Assembly (NCBI RefSeq): GCF_008329905.1
Contig: NZ_CP032155.1
Location: 806,001-870,000 of the forward strand
Length of the DNA: 64,000 nt
From: Mycobacterium sp. ELW1
Lineage (GTDB): Bacteria; Actinomycetota; Actinomycetes; Mycobacteriales; Mycobacteriaceae
Direction: 5' to 3'
Shown piece after piece: positions 36,248 through 47,533 of the stretch; positions within the stretch are counted from its first letter, which is position 1, and each line of letters begins with the position of its first letter. The notes under the pieces are model-generated. The model saw only the letters and a program-made list of their open reading frames with translations. It was not told where the DNA came from and did no database searches. A program made the position numbers and the translations under genes.

Positions 36248-37189
36248 GTGATCCGGATAGGTACCCGGGGCAGTCTGCTGGCGACCACGCAGGCGGGGAC
36301 CATCAGAGACCAACTGATCGAGCGCGGGCATCGCGCCGAGCTGATCATCATCAGCACCGCCGGAGATCGCTCCGACAAGCCGATCGCCGAGATCGGGGTC
36401 GGGGTGTTCACCGCCGCCCTGCGTGAAGCCATCGCCGACGGCCGCGTCGACATGGCGGTGCACTCGTACAAGGATTTGCCGACGGCATCCGACGACCGGT
36501 TCACCATCGCCGCCATCCCGCCCCGAGAGGACGCCCGCGACGCTTTGGTGGCCCGCGACGGGATGGTTTTGGGGGAGTTGCCGGCGGGCTCGGTGATCGG
36601 CACGAGCTCGGTGCGACGGGCCGCGCAGCTTAGAGCACTGGGTCTCGGTTTGGAAATCCGCCCCCTACGAGGCAACCTAGATACCAGGTTGAACAGGGTA
36701 AGCAGTGGTGATCTCGACGCCATCGTGGTTGCCCGGGCGGGCCTGGCCCGTCTTGGGCGACTCGGCGATGTCACCGAGACGCTGGAGCCGGTGCAGATGT
36801 TGCCAGCGCCGGCCCAAGGTGCGCTTGCGATCGAGTGCCGCGCGGGCGACACCGAGCTGGTGGCGCTGTTGGGAGAGCTCGACGATCCCGACACCCGCGT
36901 CGCGGTCACCGCGGAGCGAACCCTGCTGGCCAAACTGGAGGCGGGTTGTTCCGCACCGGTGGGCGCGATCGCCGAAGTGGTCGAGTCCATCGATGACGAC
37001 GGCCGCGTCTTCGACGAGCTGTCACTGCGCGCATGCGTGGCGGCAGCAGACGGATCCGACGTGATTCGTGCGTCCGGTATCGGCACACCCGGCCGGTCCG
37101 CAGAGCTGGGGCTCTCGGTCGCCGCGGAGTTGTTCGAGCTCGGTGCGCGTGAAGTCATGTCGGTACAGACTCCGCACGTAGAGCGGTAG
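36248..37189 (+). CDS. hemC: Porphobilinogen deaminase (hydroxymethylbilane synthase)
   Basis: HemC joins four porphobilinogens into hydroxymethylbilane. Motifs are [14 protein letters not shown] at the start, [23 protein letters not shown], and the dipyrromethane-cofactor cysteine in [10 protein letters not shown] (Cys234). GTG at 36248 gives the usual VIRIGTRGS beginning (313 residues); TTG at 36227 would add seven residues. It lies 5-26 bp after hemA, depending on the start. Confidence 0.96.
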   Translation: MIRIGTRGSLLATTQAGTIRDQLIERGHRAELIIISTAGDRSDKPIAEIGVGVFTAALREAIADGRVDMAVHSYKDLPTASDDRFTIAAIPPREDARDALVARDGMVLGELPAGSVIGTSSVRRAAQLRALGLGLEIRPLRGNLDTRLNRVSSGDLDAIVVARAGLARLGRLGDVTETLEPVQMLPAPAQGALAIECRAGDTELVALLGELDDPDTRVAVTAERTLLAKLEAGCSAPVGAIAEVVESIDDDGRVFDELSLRACVAAADGSDVIRASGIGTPGRSAELGLSVAAELFELGAREVMSVQTPHVER

Positions 37190-37203
37190 GCGGGAGTGAA
37201 GCG

Positions 37204-38865
37204 ATGACTGGTCATGTGAGCGGTCGGGGACGCAAGGCGAAGCCGGGACACATCACGTTCGTCGGCTCGGGGCCGGGTGACCCCAACCTCTTGACGACGC
37301 GAGCCCGCACCGTGTTGGCCAACGCCGCGCTGGTGTTCACCGATCCCGACGTGCCACCGGCCGTCCTGAGCGTGGTCGGCACCGATCTGCCGCCGGCGTC
37401 GGGACCCGCGCCCGCACCCGACGGTCCCCCCGCCGACGGCCATGACGAGACCGCGCCGCCGGTGGTCTCCGTCGGCCCGGACATCCGGCCCGCGCTCGGC
37501 GACCCGGCCGAGGTGGCCAAGACGCTGGTCCACGAGGCCAAGGCCGGCTTCGACGTGGTGCGGCTGGTCTCCGGCGATCCGCTGTCGGTCGATTCGGTCA
37601 TCACCGAGGTCAACGCTGTCGCCCGGGCGCACGCCGAGTTCGAGATCGTTCCGGGCCTGCCCGCCACGAGCGCGGTCCCGACCTACGCGGGCCTGCCGCT
37701 GGGATCGGCGCACACCGTCGCCGACGTGCGCGGTGAGGTCGACTGGGCGGCCCTGGCCGCCGCACCCGGCCCCCTGATCCTCACTGCGAGCGCCTCGCAC
37801 CTTCCCGAGGCCGCGCGCACCCTGATCGAGTACGGTCTGGCCGAGGCCACGCCGTGCGTGGTGACCTCCAACGGCACCACCTGCGGCCAGCGTTCGGTCG
37901 AGACCACCCTGCACGGCCTGACCGACCGCGCCACCCTGGCCTGCAACAGCGATCCGGCCGGTCCGCTGACCGGCACGCTGGTGGTCACCATCGGCAAGAC
38001 GGTGGCGCACCGCGCGAAGCTGAACTGGTGGGAGAGCCGGGCGCTGTACGGCTGGACCGTGCTGGTGCCGCGCACCAAGGATCAGGCCGGCGAGATGAGC
38101 GACCGACTGGTCGGCCACGGCGCGCTGCCCATCGAGGTGCCCACGATCGCCGTCGAGCCGCCGCGCAGCCCGGCCCAAATGGAAAGGGCTGTCAAGGGTT
38201 TGGTGGACGGCCGCTACCAGTGGGTGGTGTTCACCTCCACCAACGCGGTGCGTGCGGTGTGGGAGAAGTTCGGTGAGTTCGGTCTGGACGCTCGGGCGTT
38301 CTCCGGCGTGAAGATCGCCTGCGTTGGCGAAGCGACCGCCGACCGGGTCCGCGCCTTCGGCGTCAGCCCTGAGCTGGTGCCCGCCGGAGAGCAGTCCTCG
38401 CTCGGTCTGCTCGACGAATTCCCGGAGTACGACAGCATTTTCGATCCGGTGAACCGGGTGCTGCTGCCGCGCGCCGACATCGCCACCGAGACCCTGGCCG
38501 AAGGTCTGCGCGACCGTGGCTGGGAGATCGAAGACGTCACCGCCTACCGCACCGTGCGGGCGGCGCCGCCGCCGGCCGAGACCCGCGAGATGATCAAGAC
38601 CGGCGGGTTCGACGCGGTGTGCTTCACCTCGAGCTCGACGGTGCGCAACCTGGTCGGCATCGCCGGTAAGCCGCACGCCCGCACCATCGTGGCGTGCATC
38701 GGGCCGAAGACGGCGGAGACGGCCGCGGAGTTCGGGCTGCGGGTCGACGTCCAGCCGGAGACGGCCGCGGTCGGTCCGCTGGTCGACGCGTTGGCCGAGC
38801 ATGCCGCCCGGCTGCGTGCCGAGGGTGCGTTGCCGCCGCCGCGCAAGAAGAGCCGACGCCGCTAA
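37204..38865 (+). CDS. hemD: Bifunctional uroporphyrinogen-III methyltransferase/synthase
   Basis: This 553-residue fusion has an N-terminal SUMT-like tetrapyrrole methylase domain (about 15-270; [44 protein letters not shown] segments). The C-terminal part is a uroporphyrinogen-III synthase domain (about 285-540; [46 protein letters not shown]). An Ala/Pro-rich insertion (about 62-80) interrupts the first domain, and whether the methylase is active is unclear. ATG at 37204 lies 14 bp after hemC. Confidence 0.94.
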   Translation: MTGHVSGRGRKAKPGHITFVGSGPGDPNLLTTRARTVLANAALVFTDPDVPPAVLSVVGTDLPPASGPAPAPDGPPADGHDETAPPVVSVGPDIRPALGDPAEVAKTLVHEAKAGFDVVRLVSGDPLSVDSVITEVNAVARAHAEFEIVPGLPATSAVPTYAGLPLGSAHTVADVRGEVDWAALAAAPGPLILTASASHLPEAARTLIEYGLAEATPCVVTSNGTTCGQRSVETTLHGLTDRATLACNSDPAGPLTGTLVVTIGKTVAHRAKLNWWESRALYGWTVLVPRTKDQAGEMSDRLVGHGALPIEVPTIAVEPPRSPAQMERAVKGLVDGRYQWVVFTSTNAVRAVWEKFGEFGLDARAFSGVKIACVGEATADRVRAFGVSPELVPAGEQSSLGLLDEFPEYDSIFDPVNRVLLPRADIATETLAEGLRDRGWEIEDVTAYRTVRAAPPPAETREMIKTGGFDAVCFTSSSTVRNLVGIAGKPHARTIVACIGPKTAETAAEFGLRVDVQPETAAVGPLVDALAEHAARLRAEGALPPPRKKSRRR

Positions 38866-38878
38866 CCGGAAAGAAGGC

Positions 38879-39868
38879 ATGTCTTTGCCCGGCTATCCAC
38901 GGCAGCGCCCGCGTCGGTTGCGCTCGACTCCGGCGTTGCGCCGATTGGTGGCCGAAACCACTGTGGAGCCACGGCATTTGGTGCTCCCGATGTTCGTCGC
39001 CGACGGGCTCGACGAGCCGCGGGAGATCGCCTCCATGCCGGGGGTCTATCAGCACACCCGCGATTCGCTGCGCCGCGCCGCCGAACAGGCTGTGGCGGCC
39101 GGCGTCGGCGGGGTGATGCTATTCGGGGTTCCGCGTGAGTCGGACAAGGACGCGCTCGGCTCGTGTGGGGTGGATCCCGACGGCATCCTCAACGTGGCTC
39201 TGCGCGACCTCGCCAAGGACCTCGGCACCGATACCGTGTTGATGGCCGATACCTGCCTCGACGAGTTCACCGATCACGGGCACTGTGGTGTCCTGGATGC
39301 CCGTGGCCGCGTCGACAACGACGCCACTAACATGCAGTACGTCAAACTGGCTGTGGCACAGGCGGAATCGGGGGCCCACGTGGTGGGGCCCAGCGGCATG
39401 ATGGACGGCCAGGTGGCGGCCATCCGTGACGGGCTCGATTCGGCCGGGTTCACCGACGTGCTGATCCTGGCCTATGCGGCGAAGTTCGCCTCGGCGTTCT
39501 ACGGCCCGTTCCGCGATGCGGTCGCGTCGAGCCTGCAGGGTGACCGGCGCACCTATCAGCAGGACAGCGGCAACGCGCGGGAAGCGTTGCGCGAGATCGT
39601 TCTCGACCTCGACGAGGGGGCCGACATCATCATGGTCAAGCCGGCGATGGCATACCTGGACGTGGTGCGAGCGGCCGCCGACGTCTCGCCGGTTCCGGTC
39701 GCCGCCTATCAGGTATCGGGGGAGTACGCGATGATCAGCGCGGCCGCGGCCAACGGATGGATCGACGGGCGGGCTGCCGCGCTGGAGTCGCTGACCAGCA
39801 TCCGGCGCGCCGGCGCCGACATCGTGCTGACCTACTGGGCCGCCGACGTCGCGGGCTGGCTGGCATGA
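38879..39868 (+). CDS. hemB: Delta-aminolevulinic acid dehydratase
   Basis: HemB condenses two 5-aminolevulinates to porphobilinogen. The 329-residue TIM barrel shows [33 protein letters not shown], the first active-site lysine in AYAAKFAS (K202) and the Schiff-base lysine in [10 protein letters not shown] (K254). ATG at 38879 has GAAAGAAGG just upstream. Its stop overlaps the next ATG by 4 bp, linking the small membrane-protein genes to the heme operon. Confidence 0.97.
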   Translation: MSLPGYPRQRPRRLRSTPALRRLVAETTVEPRHLVLPMFVADGLDEPREIASMPGVYQHTRDSLRRAAEQAVAAGVGGVMLFGVPRESDKDALGSCGVDPDGILNVALRDLAKDLGTDTVLMADTCLDEFTDHGHCGVLDARGRVDNDATNMQYVKLAVAQAESGAHVVGPSGMMDGQVAAIRDGLDSAGFTDVLILAYAAKFASAFYGPFRDAVASSLQGDRRTYQQDSGNAREALREIVLDLDEGADIIMVKPAMAYLDVVRAAADVSPVPVAAYQVSGEYAMISAAAANGWIDGRAAALESLTSIRRAGADIVLTYWAADVAGWLA

Positions 39869-40287
39869 CGCATCAACAGCCGCCCACGGCTCCCGCGCGT
39901 CCCGCCGACGTCGACACCGGCTTCTGGTTGTGGCTCATCGCCTTACCGCTGATGGTCATCGGCTACCTCGTCGACGCCTACTTCACCGCGAGCAAGCATT
40001 CGTCGTTCTTCGTCATCGGGATCACCGTGTTGTTCGCGGTGACGGTGTCGGCGGTGGTCGTCACATTCCTGTTCTTGATGCGGTCCGGCTATCGCTGGAC
40101 CCGAACGGTGCTGACCGGCGGGGGCTTGGCCAGCGTCATCTACACCGCGGCCAGCCTGTTCAGCACCGAACGGGAGACCGTGCAAGCGGTGGTCTTCGCG
40201 GTCACCGGCATCATCGGTTCGGTGTTGATCGTGGGCGGCGCCTACCTGCTGCACCGGCCGGACGCGCACGGGTTCTTCAGCAAGTGA
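39865..40287 (+). CDS. Four-helix membrane protein (Rv0513-like)
   Basis: This 140-residue protein has a Pro-rich N terminus and four predicted membrane helices (about 22-43, 50-72, 85-100, 112-132). I recognise no catalytic motif. It is coupled to hemB by an ATGA overlap, as in M. tuberculosis, suggesting co-expression with heme synthesis. Function unknown. Confidence 0.82.
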   Translation: MTHQQPPTAPARPADVDTGFWLWLIALPLMVIGYLVDAYFTASKHSSFFVIGITVLFAVTVSAVVVTFLFLMRSGYRWTRTVLTGGGLASVIYTAASLFSTERETVQAVVFAVTGIIGSVLIVGGAYLLHRPDAHGFFSK

Positions 40288-40292
40288 CCCGA

Positions 40293-40298
40293 TAGGCT
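40293..40298 (+). promoter_or_regulatory. Predicted -10 element upstream of the Rv0514-like gene
   Basis: TAGGCT lies 9 bp before the ATG at 40308, giving a start site within 0-3 bases of the ATG. The same GATAGGCT sequence precedes galE2. Confidence 0.4.
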
Positions 40299-40307
40299 GG
40301 CCCGACC

Positions 40308-40691
40308 ATGACCGCAACCCAACCCCGGCCACGCCTTGTCTCGATCGCGTTCTGGTGCTGGCTGGCCGGGTCCATCGTGCTGATGTTGGGCGGCTTACTG
40401 CTCGTGTTCTCCAACGGCCCGGTTCCGGTGTTCTTCCGGGGCGCCGGCGTGCTCTGGATCGTGGCCGGTGCGCTGTTGAGCTACATCGCAGGCCGGACCC
40501 GCGGCGGCGACACCCGCTTCCGGCGGGCGGCGGTGGGGCTCTCGATCGCGCTGGCGATCCTGTTGGCGCTGTTCTCGGTGATGACCGGCGGCCTGGTGTG
40601 GCTGTTCGCCCTGGTGCTGGTGATCGTCCCCGCGGTGTTGATCATGCGGCCCGGAGCCCAGGAGTGGTACACGCCGGAGTCCGATGTCTGA
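40308..40691 (+). CDS. Membrane protein (Rv0514-like)
   Basis: This 127-residue protein has about four hydrophobic helices (about 10-32, 40-60, 68-85, 88-110), with a short basic N terminus (MTATQPRPRL) and an acidic C terminus (EWYTPESDV). It resembles its neighbour at 39865 in layout and start (FWxWLxxxP), suggesting a distant duplication. It overlaps the next gene by 8 bp. Function unknown. Confidence 0.78.
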   Translation: MTATQPRPRLVSIAFWCWLAGSIVLMLGGLLLVFSNGPVPVFFRGAGVLWIVAGALLSYIAGRTRGGDTRFRRAAVGLSIALAILLALFSVMTGGLVWLFALVLVIVPAVLIMRPGAQEWYTPESDV

Positions 40692-41190
40692 CGATCAGCT
40701 GACCGAGCAGCCGGAACGGCTGTTCTTCGAAACCGGTGCCAGCTGGTACTGGCTGATCGCCGGGCCGGCGTCGGCGATCGCGATGCTGCTGATCCAGATC
40801 AAGGGCGGGGTGGGATTCCAGCCGGTCGTACCGCTGATCTTCCTGGTGCTCGTCACCGGCTTCCTCTACATCCAGGTCAAAGCCGCCCGCATCCACACCA
40901 GTGTGGAACTGACCCGCGACGCCCTGCGCCAGGGCACCGAGGTCACCAAGCTGAGCTACATCGTGCGGGTGTTCCCGCCGGCCGAGCATTCGGTGAAATC
41001 GCGCCAGCCGCTGGAGAAGTGGCAGACCTCACGGGCTCTCGGAGAATTGTCCGGGGTGCCCCGCGGCCGGACCGGCATCGGCGTCGAGCTCACCGGCAAG
41101 CGCACTGCGCAAGCCTGGGCCCGCAACCATCGCGCCCTGCGGGCCGCGCTGACCGCACTGGTTGAGGGCGAGACGGTGGACGCCTCGTGA
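40684..41190 (+). CDS. Membrane protein, possibly DUF3093-like
   Basis: This 168-residue protein has two membrane helices (about 23-41 and 47-69) and a cytoplasmic C-terminal domain with GVELTGKRTAQAWARNHRAL. The overall pattern (FETGASWYWLIAGP, then two helices, then a small domain) is reminiscent of DUF3093; this is tentative. The ATG lies inside the previous gene, and its stop overlaps the following GTG, so it is part of the same coupled train. Confidence 0.7.
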   Translation: MSDDQLTEQPERLFFETGASWYWLIAGPASAIAMLLIQIKGGVGFQPVVPLIFLVLVTGFLYIQVKAARIHTSVELTRDALRQGTEVTKLSYIVRVFPPAEHSVKSRQPLEKWQTSRALGELSGVPRGRTGIGVELTGKRTAQAWARNHRALRAALTALVEGETVDAS

Positions 41191-41477
41191 GGCACATCGT
41201 CCAGGTCGTGCTGGCGGCGCTGGCGCTGGCCGGCGCCGTGGTGACCGGGTTGGCAGCCCGCAGCGTGGCGGTCGTGGCGCCGGTCGCCGACGGGCAGCCC
41301 TCGACGACGTCGGCGGTCTTCGATCCGCCGCTGATGATGCTGACCTGGTTGCTGGTCACCCTTGCCGGGGTGCTCGCGGTGCTGGGTGTGGCCGGTCTGG
41401 TCCGGGCCAGGAGGGCCCGCGCCGAGGTGCAGCTCAGAACACCCGAGTCTGTCCCTCCAGCACTGGAACCGTCGTAG
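41187..41477 (+). CDS. Small two-helix membrane protein
   Basis: This 96-residue protein has two membrane helices (about 4-30 and 48-70), with RARRARAE after the second. GTG at 41187 overlaps the previous stop (GTGA). Its 3' end overlaps the convergent amidohydrolase gene by 44 bp, an unusually long convergent overlap. No recognised family. Confidence 0.7.
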   Translation: MRHIVQVVLAALALAGAVVTGLAARSVAVVAPVADGQPSTTSAVFDPPLMMLTWLLVTLAGVLAVLGVAGLVRARRARAEVQLRTPESVPPALEPS

Positions 41478-42588
41478 GCAGTTTGTAGGTCTCGACCCCG
41501 TTGCGCCACATCACGGCGTCACGGGCATGCTCGGGCAGGTGCTTGACCAGCCAGCGCGGGTCGTCGAACGTCCAGTGCGGGTAGTCCGAGGAGAACAGCA
41601 GGATCTTCTCGCATTCCATCCATTCGAAGGCCCGCAGCAGTTCGGTCTTGTCCTCGGGATAGTCCAGCGGCTGGGTGGTGAACTTGATGTGGTCCTTGAC
41701 GTACTCGCTGGGCTTGCGCGTGATGTCCAGCCAGGACTTGCGCGCGTCGTAGATGGCGTCCATCCGCCACATCAGCGGCAGGATCCAGTTGAAGGCGTGC
41801 TCGACGAACACGATCCGCAGCGTCGGGTACCGGTCGAAGACGCCGTCGAAGATCAGGCTCATCACCTGATTGGCGGCCAGCAGTGAGTAGCTGACCATGA
41901 AGTCGTGGTTGTAGCTGGGTAACCCGACCGGCGGGATCGGCAGTGTCTCGAACTTGCCCCGGCCCAGATGGCAGCTGACGGTGATGTCGTGTTTGGTGGC
42001 AGCCGCCCAGACCGGGTCGTACCGTGGGTCGCCCCACGACGGCCGCGGTTCGGCCTTGATCAGAATCTGCGACATGTACGGGTGGCCGGCCCACTGCTCG
42101 ATCTCGCGGGCTGCCCCGGCGGGATCTTCGATCGCCACGCTGATCGAGCCGCGCCAGCGCTGGTGCCAGTTGTTGCGGCTGTCCAGCCAGTGTTCGTCGA
42201 GCCAGCGGTTGGTCGCAATGGCCGAAGCCTGCGCCGCGTCGGTCAGTCGCGCCCCCGGAGCCAGCGGCTCCAGGATGCAGATGTCGGCGCCGGCATCCAT
42301 GACGAGCTGGCGAAATGCCAGATCAGGGTCGGTGCCGGCGAACTCGCCGTCGGGCGGGAAGGTGTCGGTGCGCATCGCGTAGGCGTGCGCGTAGTCGGGA
42401 GCGTCGTAGTAGATCTGTTCCCCGATGGGGTGCGAGAGGAAGTACTTGGTGCGCCAGGGCTCGGGTATGTAGTCGATCAGCACCCCGCGACGCGGTACCG
42501 GGTGGACGTCGGAATCCACGCATCGCACAGCGATGTGTTCGGTCGGTGCTGACCGCTGCTGGATGTGGGTCAGAGTCATCCGGGTCAT
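41434..42588 (-). CDS. Amidohydrolase-2 family metal-dependent hydrolase
   Basis: About 384 residues with the amidohydrolase_2 (PF04909-type) pattern: VDSDVHPVP near the N terminus (metal-binding DxH), CILEPLAPGAR, SCHLGRGKF, FVEHAFNWILPLMWRMD and FSSDYPHWTFDDP, with the late Asp expected of the fold. Such proteins include decarboxylases and hydrolases of aromatic or lactone substrates; the substrate here is unknown. ATG 42588 or ATG 42579 are both possible (GAAGAG is better spaced for the latter). I do not recall it at this locus in M. tuberculosis. Confidence 0.85.
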   Translation of the reverse strand: MTRMTLTHIQQRSAPTEHIAVRCVDSDVHPVPRRGVLIDYIPEPWRTKYFLSHPIGEQIYYDAPDYAHAYAMRTDTFPPDGEFAGTDPDLAFRQLVMDAGADICILEPLAPGARLTDAAQASAIATNRWLDEHWLDSRNNWHQRWRGSISVAIEDPAGAAREIEQWAGHPYMSQILIKAEPRPSWGDPRYDPVWAAATKHDITVSCHLGRGKFETLPIPPVGLPSYNHDFMVSYSLLAANQVMSLIFDGVFDRYPTLRIVFVEHAFNWILPLMWRMDAIYDARKSWLDITRKPSEYVKDHIKFTTQPLDYPEDKTELLRAFEWMECEKILLFSSDYPHWTFDDPRWLVKHLPEHARDAVMWRNGVETYKLPTTVPVLEGQTRVF

Positions 42589-42718
42589 CTCTTCGTCGTC
42601 GGTGTGTCCATCATCCCACTCCGGGCCAGGCAAATCGGGCCGAAAATTAAGTAGTCGGCTACGCATGTCCTCGCGCGGTCGGTGGCCCAGAGTTGGTCAC
42701 GGGGAGCGAGGAGGCGGC

Positions 42719-43408
42719 ATGGCGCGCATCGGCGATCCGTCGTCCCCGTTCTCGCGCGTGCCCTCGACCCTGCACGGGCAGCTGTTCTTGCTCGCGTTCG
42801 ATGCCAGGAGCGGCCGGTTCGGCGGCTTCGATCCTCAACTCTTCGGCTTTGCGTTGCGGGCCGCGATGCTGACGGATCTGCATCTGCGGGGATTCCTGGT
42901 GGAGCGTGCCGGCAAGCCCGTCCCGGCCCGGGCGGCCAGTCCCGACGATCCGATTCTGCGTGCCGAATTCGCCCAGGTGGGCGTGCACAATCGGGCGACC
43001 TGGGCGCAGTTGGTCGTCGGCAACCAGCACGAAGTGATCACCGCGGTCCAGGAACAGTTGGTCAACGAGGGCTGGTTGCGCACTCGGCAACGCCCCGGTC
43101 TCCCGGTGTCCGACGCCGGTCTCGAGCCGTTCGACCAGTGCCGGGTCCGCGGTTTGGCCGACGCGGCGCGCGGCGCGCTGTCGAACGCGCTTGACGGCCT
43201 GCCCGCGGAGCCCAGGCCCCTGGCGTGCGGATTGCTCGCGGCGGCGGCCGAACTGCCCGTGATGGGCGAGTTCTCCGCCGACGTCCGGGGCTGGGTTCGC
43301 CTCGACGGAGTGGCGGCCGGCGACTTGGTTCCTGTCTCCGGGTTGATCGAAGCGATCCGTGATCATCGCGGAGGTGGCCGCCCGGGGCTGATGGGTGGGT
43401 CGTCGTGA
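42719..43408 (+). CDS. GPP34 (GOLPH3-like) family protein
   Basis: The 229-residue protein fits GPP34, the family of Golgi phosphoprotein 3: HGQLFLLAFDARSGRF, LFGFALRAAMLTDLHLRGFL, VITAVQEQLVNEGWL, then helical repeats. Eukaryotic members bind PI4P and glycosyltransferases; bacterial members are uncharacterised. ATG at 42719 follows GGAGCGAGGAGG (42702-42713). It is coupled by a GTGA overlap to a tiny acidic ORF. It is divergent from the amidohydrolase. Confidence 0.83.
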   Translation: MARIGDPSSPFSRVPSTLHGQLFLLAFDARSGRFGGFDPQLFGFALRAAMLTDLHLRGFLVERAGKPVPARAASPDDPILRAEFAQVGVHNRATWAQLVVGNQHEVITAVQEQLVNEGWLRTRQRPGLPVSDAGLEPFDQCRVRGLADAARGALSNALDGLPAEPRPLACGLLAAAAELPVMGEFSADVRGWVRLDGVAAGDLVPVSGLIEAIRDHRGGGRPGLMGGSS

Positions 43409-43533
43409 CCGGTGGCCGGCCCCGGCACCTCTGGTCGGTGCCCCCTCCAGACGACTCGGACGACGCCCCTGACCCACCGGACCAGGAGGATCCCGAACCG
43501 CCCGAGGACGAGACCGAGGTGCTGTTGTGGTGA
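43405..43533 (+). CDS. Putative 42-residue acidic peptide coupled to GPP34
   Basis: GTG at 43405 overlaps the GPP34 stop (GTGA) and opens a 42-residue frame. The N terminus is basic (TGGRPRHLWS), the middle is very Asp/Glu/Pro-rich (PPDDSDDAPDPPDQEDPEPP) and the end is hydrophobic (EVLLW). The overlap and strongly biased composition suggest a real small protein, but there is no homology evidence. Confidence 0.5.
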   Translation: MTGGRPRHLWSVPPPDDSDDAPDPPDQEDPEPPEDETEVLLW

Positions 43534-43545
43534 TCCGGTAGACAC

Positions 43546-43573
43546 TGGACAAGATACCCCCTAGGGGTATCAT
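43546..43573 (+). promoter_or_regulatory. Promoter of the copper ATPase gene (leaderless)
   Basis: TGGACA (43546-43551) and TATCAT (43568-43573) are spaced 16 bp. Each matches five of six consensus bases. The predicted start is at about 43581, the A of the ATG, so the mRNA would have no leader. The spacer is filled by the palindrome at 43553-43571. Confidence 0.65.
43553..43571. promoter_or_regulatory. CsoR-like copper operator (perfect 19-bp palindrome)
   Basis: GATACCCCCTAGGGGTATC is perfectly symmetric (8-bp arms GATACCCC/GGGGTATC, 3-bp centre). The TACCCC...GGGGTA form is the type bound by CsoR/RcnR-family metal sensors, and it sits between the -35 and -10 boxes of a copper-ATPase gene. 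No csoR gene is in the window. Confidence 0.75.
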
Positions 43574-43580
43574 CAGAACC

Positions 43581-45701
<2,121 letters not shown>

Positions 45702-45730
45702 TTCCGCTCATCTCGCCCAAACCGACGATT

Positions 45731-45745
45731 CGCAGAAGAACTGCG
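45731..45745 (+). repeat. Short hairpin after the copper ATPase gene
   Basis: CGCAG-AAGAA-CTGCG forms a 5-bp stem 30 bp after the ATPase stop. No T-run follows, so termination is uncertain. Confidence 0.3.
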
Positions 45746-45781
45746 AGACAAGACCCGCATTTCGTCGACTTCGGCGACAGG

Positions 45782-45795
45782 GTGACGCTCGTCAC
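45782..45795. repeat. Palindrome GTGACG-CT-CGTCAC upstream of the DUF2236 gene
   Basis: This perfect 6-bp inverted repeat with a 2-bp centre lies 44 bp before the DUF2236 start. It may be the operator of the TetR regulator encoded at the end of that gene pair. Confidence 0.45.
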
Positions 45796-45838
45796 GAACC
45801 GGTTGGTACAAAGTGCGAAATCTGTAACACTGTTGCAC

Positions 45839-46702
45839 ATGACGGATCTTGCCGAATCCCAGTCGGCCACCGACGCCCTGCCACTGGGCCCGCAGTCACT
45901 GGTCTGGCGCTACTTCGGCGACAACCGGATGTTCCTCATCGGCCCCCGCCCGGCGGTGCTGCAGAACATGCTCGCCGAACTCGGCCAGGGTGTGCTCGAC
46001 CATTCGGTGTGGTTCGCCGACACCGCGGCCCGGATCAAACGCTCGTTGCCGCCGATCTTCATGACCGTCTACGGCAGTGAGGACGACAACGCCGGCACCC
46101 GGGTCCGCGACTTCCACCACAACATCAAGGGCGATATGCCCGACGGAAGCCGCTATCACGCACTGGATCCCGACACCTACTACTGGGCGCACGCCACCTT
46201 CTTCGATCAGGCCCTGTACTTCGCCGACACCTTCGTCAAGCGCCTCTCCCGCGAGGAGAAGGAGCAGATGTATCTGGAGTCCAAGACCTGGTATCGCCGC
46301 TACGGCGTCAGCGACCGCCCGATGCCCGCCGACTACGCCGAGTTCGAGCGCTACTGGGACCGGATGATCAACGAGGTGCTGGTCGCGCACCGCACCGCCG
46401 CGTACGGAGTCGGCTACGTAACCAAGGGATTCCCGCGGCCCAAAGCCGTCAACCCGATCGTCTGGCGGCTGGTGGCGCCGATCTTCAACCCCGTCGCGGC
46501 GTTCCTGACCACCGGTGGGATGCCGCCGCGCACGCGCGAGATTCTCGGCCTGCCGTGGAGCGAGCGCAAGGAACGCAACTATCAGCGCTTCGCGGCGTTC
46601 TGGCGCTCGCGTCCGGTCAACTGGCTGTGGGATCATCTACCGATGAACATCCGATACAACGGTTACGCTGCAAAGGGTTTCGCGCAGGCGGGGCATGCCT
46701 GA
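45839..46702 (+). CDS. Oxygenase MpaB/DUF2236 family protein
   Basis: The 287-residue protein belongs to the DUF2236 (MpaB/latex-clearing-protein-like) oxygenases, proposed heme-dependent enzymes. Segments include [23 protein letters not shown] near the N terminus, [29 protein letters not shown] and [11 protein letters not shown]. Substrate unknown. ATG at 45839 (MTDLAESQS) is taken. It overlaps the TetR gene by 8 bp, so it is probably regulated by it. Confidence 0.85.
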   Translation: MTDLAESQSATDALPLGPQSLVWRYFGDNRMFLIGPRPAVLQNMLAELGQGVLDHSVWFADTAARIKRSLPPIFMTVYGSEDDNAGTRVRDFHHNIKGDMPDGSRYHALDPDTYYWAHATFFDQALYFADTFVKRLSREEKEQMYLESKTWYRRYGVSDRPMPADYAEFERYWDRMINEVLVAHRTAAYGVGYVTKGFPRPKAVNPIVWRLVAPIFNPVAAFLTTGGMPPRTREILGLPWSERKERNYQRFAAFWRSRPVNWLWDHLPMNIRYNGYAAKGFAQAGHA

Positions 46703-47282
46703 CCAGTCGACCGAAGCGATCCTCGACGCCGCGCTCGTCGAGTTCGACCAGCATGGCATCCGCCGGGTCGCCCTGGATGACGTCGCTCGCCGGGCCGGGG
46801 TGAGCCGAACGACGATCTACCGTCGCTTCGCCAACAAGGACGACCTGGTGGCCGCGGTGATGGACCGGGAAAACCTGCGGTTGTTCCACGACATCGCCGA
46901 AGACTTGAAAAGTGCTCGCCCGCAGTCAAATTACTACGTCGAAGCGTTCACGCAGGCGATCCTGCGAACCCGGCGGCACCGGGTGCTCAACCGCATGGTC
47001 GTCGACGAGCCGGCCCTGACGCTGGAGCTGGCCCGATTGCACTACGGTGCCGCGGTGCAGCGCATCGAGGCGGCGCTGCAGGTGATCTTCCCGCCCGGCT
47101 TCGCCGACCGGATCGGACCGCAGGCCGTGCATGAACTCGCTGACAACATCTGGCGCTACGCGATGATGGCGATGCTGTTGCCCAGTCCGGTACCCCTCGA
47201 AACCGCCGACGAGATAAGAGCGTTCGCCACCAAGCATTTCCTGCCCAGCCTGCCCGAAGCCCTGCGCGCAGTGCCGGTCTAG
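46695..47282 (+). CDS. TetR-family regulator
   Basis: This 195-residue protein has an N-terminal HTH ([21 protein letters not shown]) followed by a helical ligand domain. It is coupled to the DUF2236 gene by an 8-bp overlap, typical of a local repressor co-expressed with its target. The palindrome at 45782-45795 is a candidate operator. It converges with a 4-bp overlap on the small secreted-protein gene. Confidence 0.9.
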   Translation: MPDQSTEAILDAALVEFDQHGIRRVALDDVARRAGVSRTTIYRRFANKDDLVAAVMDRENLRLFHDIAEDLKSARPQSNYYVEAFTQAILRTRRHRVLNRMVVDEPALTLELARLHYGAAVQRIEAALQVIFPPGFADRIGPQAVHELADNIWRYAMMAMLLPSPVPLETADEIRAFATKHFLPSLPEALRAVPV

Positions 47283-47503
47283 TTATTGCTGGTGCAATCC
47301 AGATCCACGTAGGCGGTGGGCATCGATTGATGCACGCCGGTGACGGTGCATTGCGAAAGCCCGCCGCTCGGCTGGCCGTTGAGCTGAACGTCGTAGCCCT
47401 GGCCTTGCAATTGGCTGATGACGTCTGGTGCCGAACCCGTGCCCGACGAGGACGCGATGTGCGCGACGCTGATGAGTGCTGCTCCAATGATGTTGCTGTA
47501 CAT
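47279..47503 (-). CDS. Small secreted protein, 74 aa
   Basis: The N terminus ([20 protein letters not shown]) looks like a short signal peptide. The mature part has [16 protein letters not shown] and two cysteines (QCTVTG and DLDCTSNN) that could form a disulfide. It resembles small exported mycobacterial proteins of unknown function. It lies directly downstream of the Rieske gene on the same strand, and its promoter carries the TGTAACC...CCTATCT box shared with the sigma-factor and cupredoxin promoters, so it may belong to that regulon. Confidence 0.75.
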   Translation of the reverse strand: MYSNIIGAALISVAHIASSSGTGSAPDVISQLQGQGYDVQLNGQPSGGLSQCTVTGVHQSMPTAYVDLDCTSNN

Positions 47504-47509
47504 ACCTTT

Positions 47510-47529
47510 AGATAGGCGCCCGGGTTACA
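47510..47529 (-). promoter_or_regulatory. Cluster box copy 3 (TGTAACC-N6-CCTATCT)
   Basis: On the minus strand, TGTAACC (47529-47523) is followed by six bases and CCTATCT (47516-47510), ending 6 bp before the ATG at 47503. It is nearly identical to the box before the ECF sigma gene and similar to that before the cupredoxin gene. Confidence 0.6.
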
Positions 47530-47533
47530 GCTC

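Noticed and set aside
36064..38880. A 938-codon open frame on the minus strand opposite hemC-hemD
   Set aside because: It is antisense to two well-supported heme genes and is explained by high GC content at third positions; the predicted protein has Arg-rich, low-complexity composition and no family signature.
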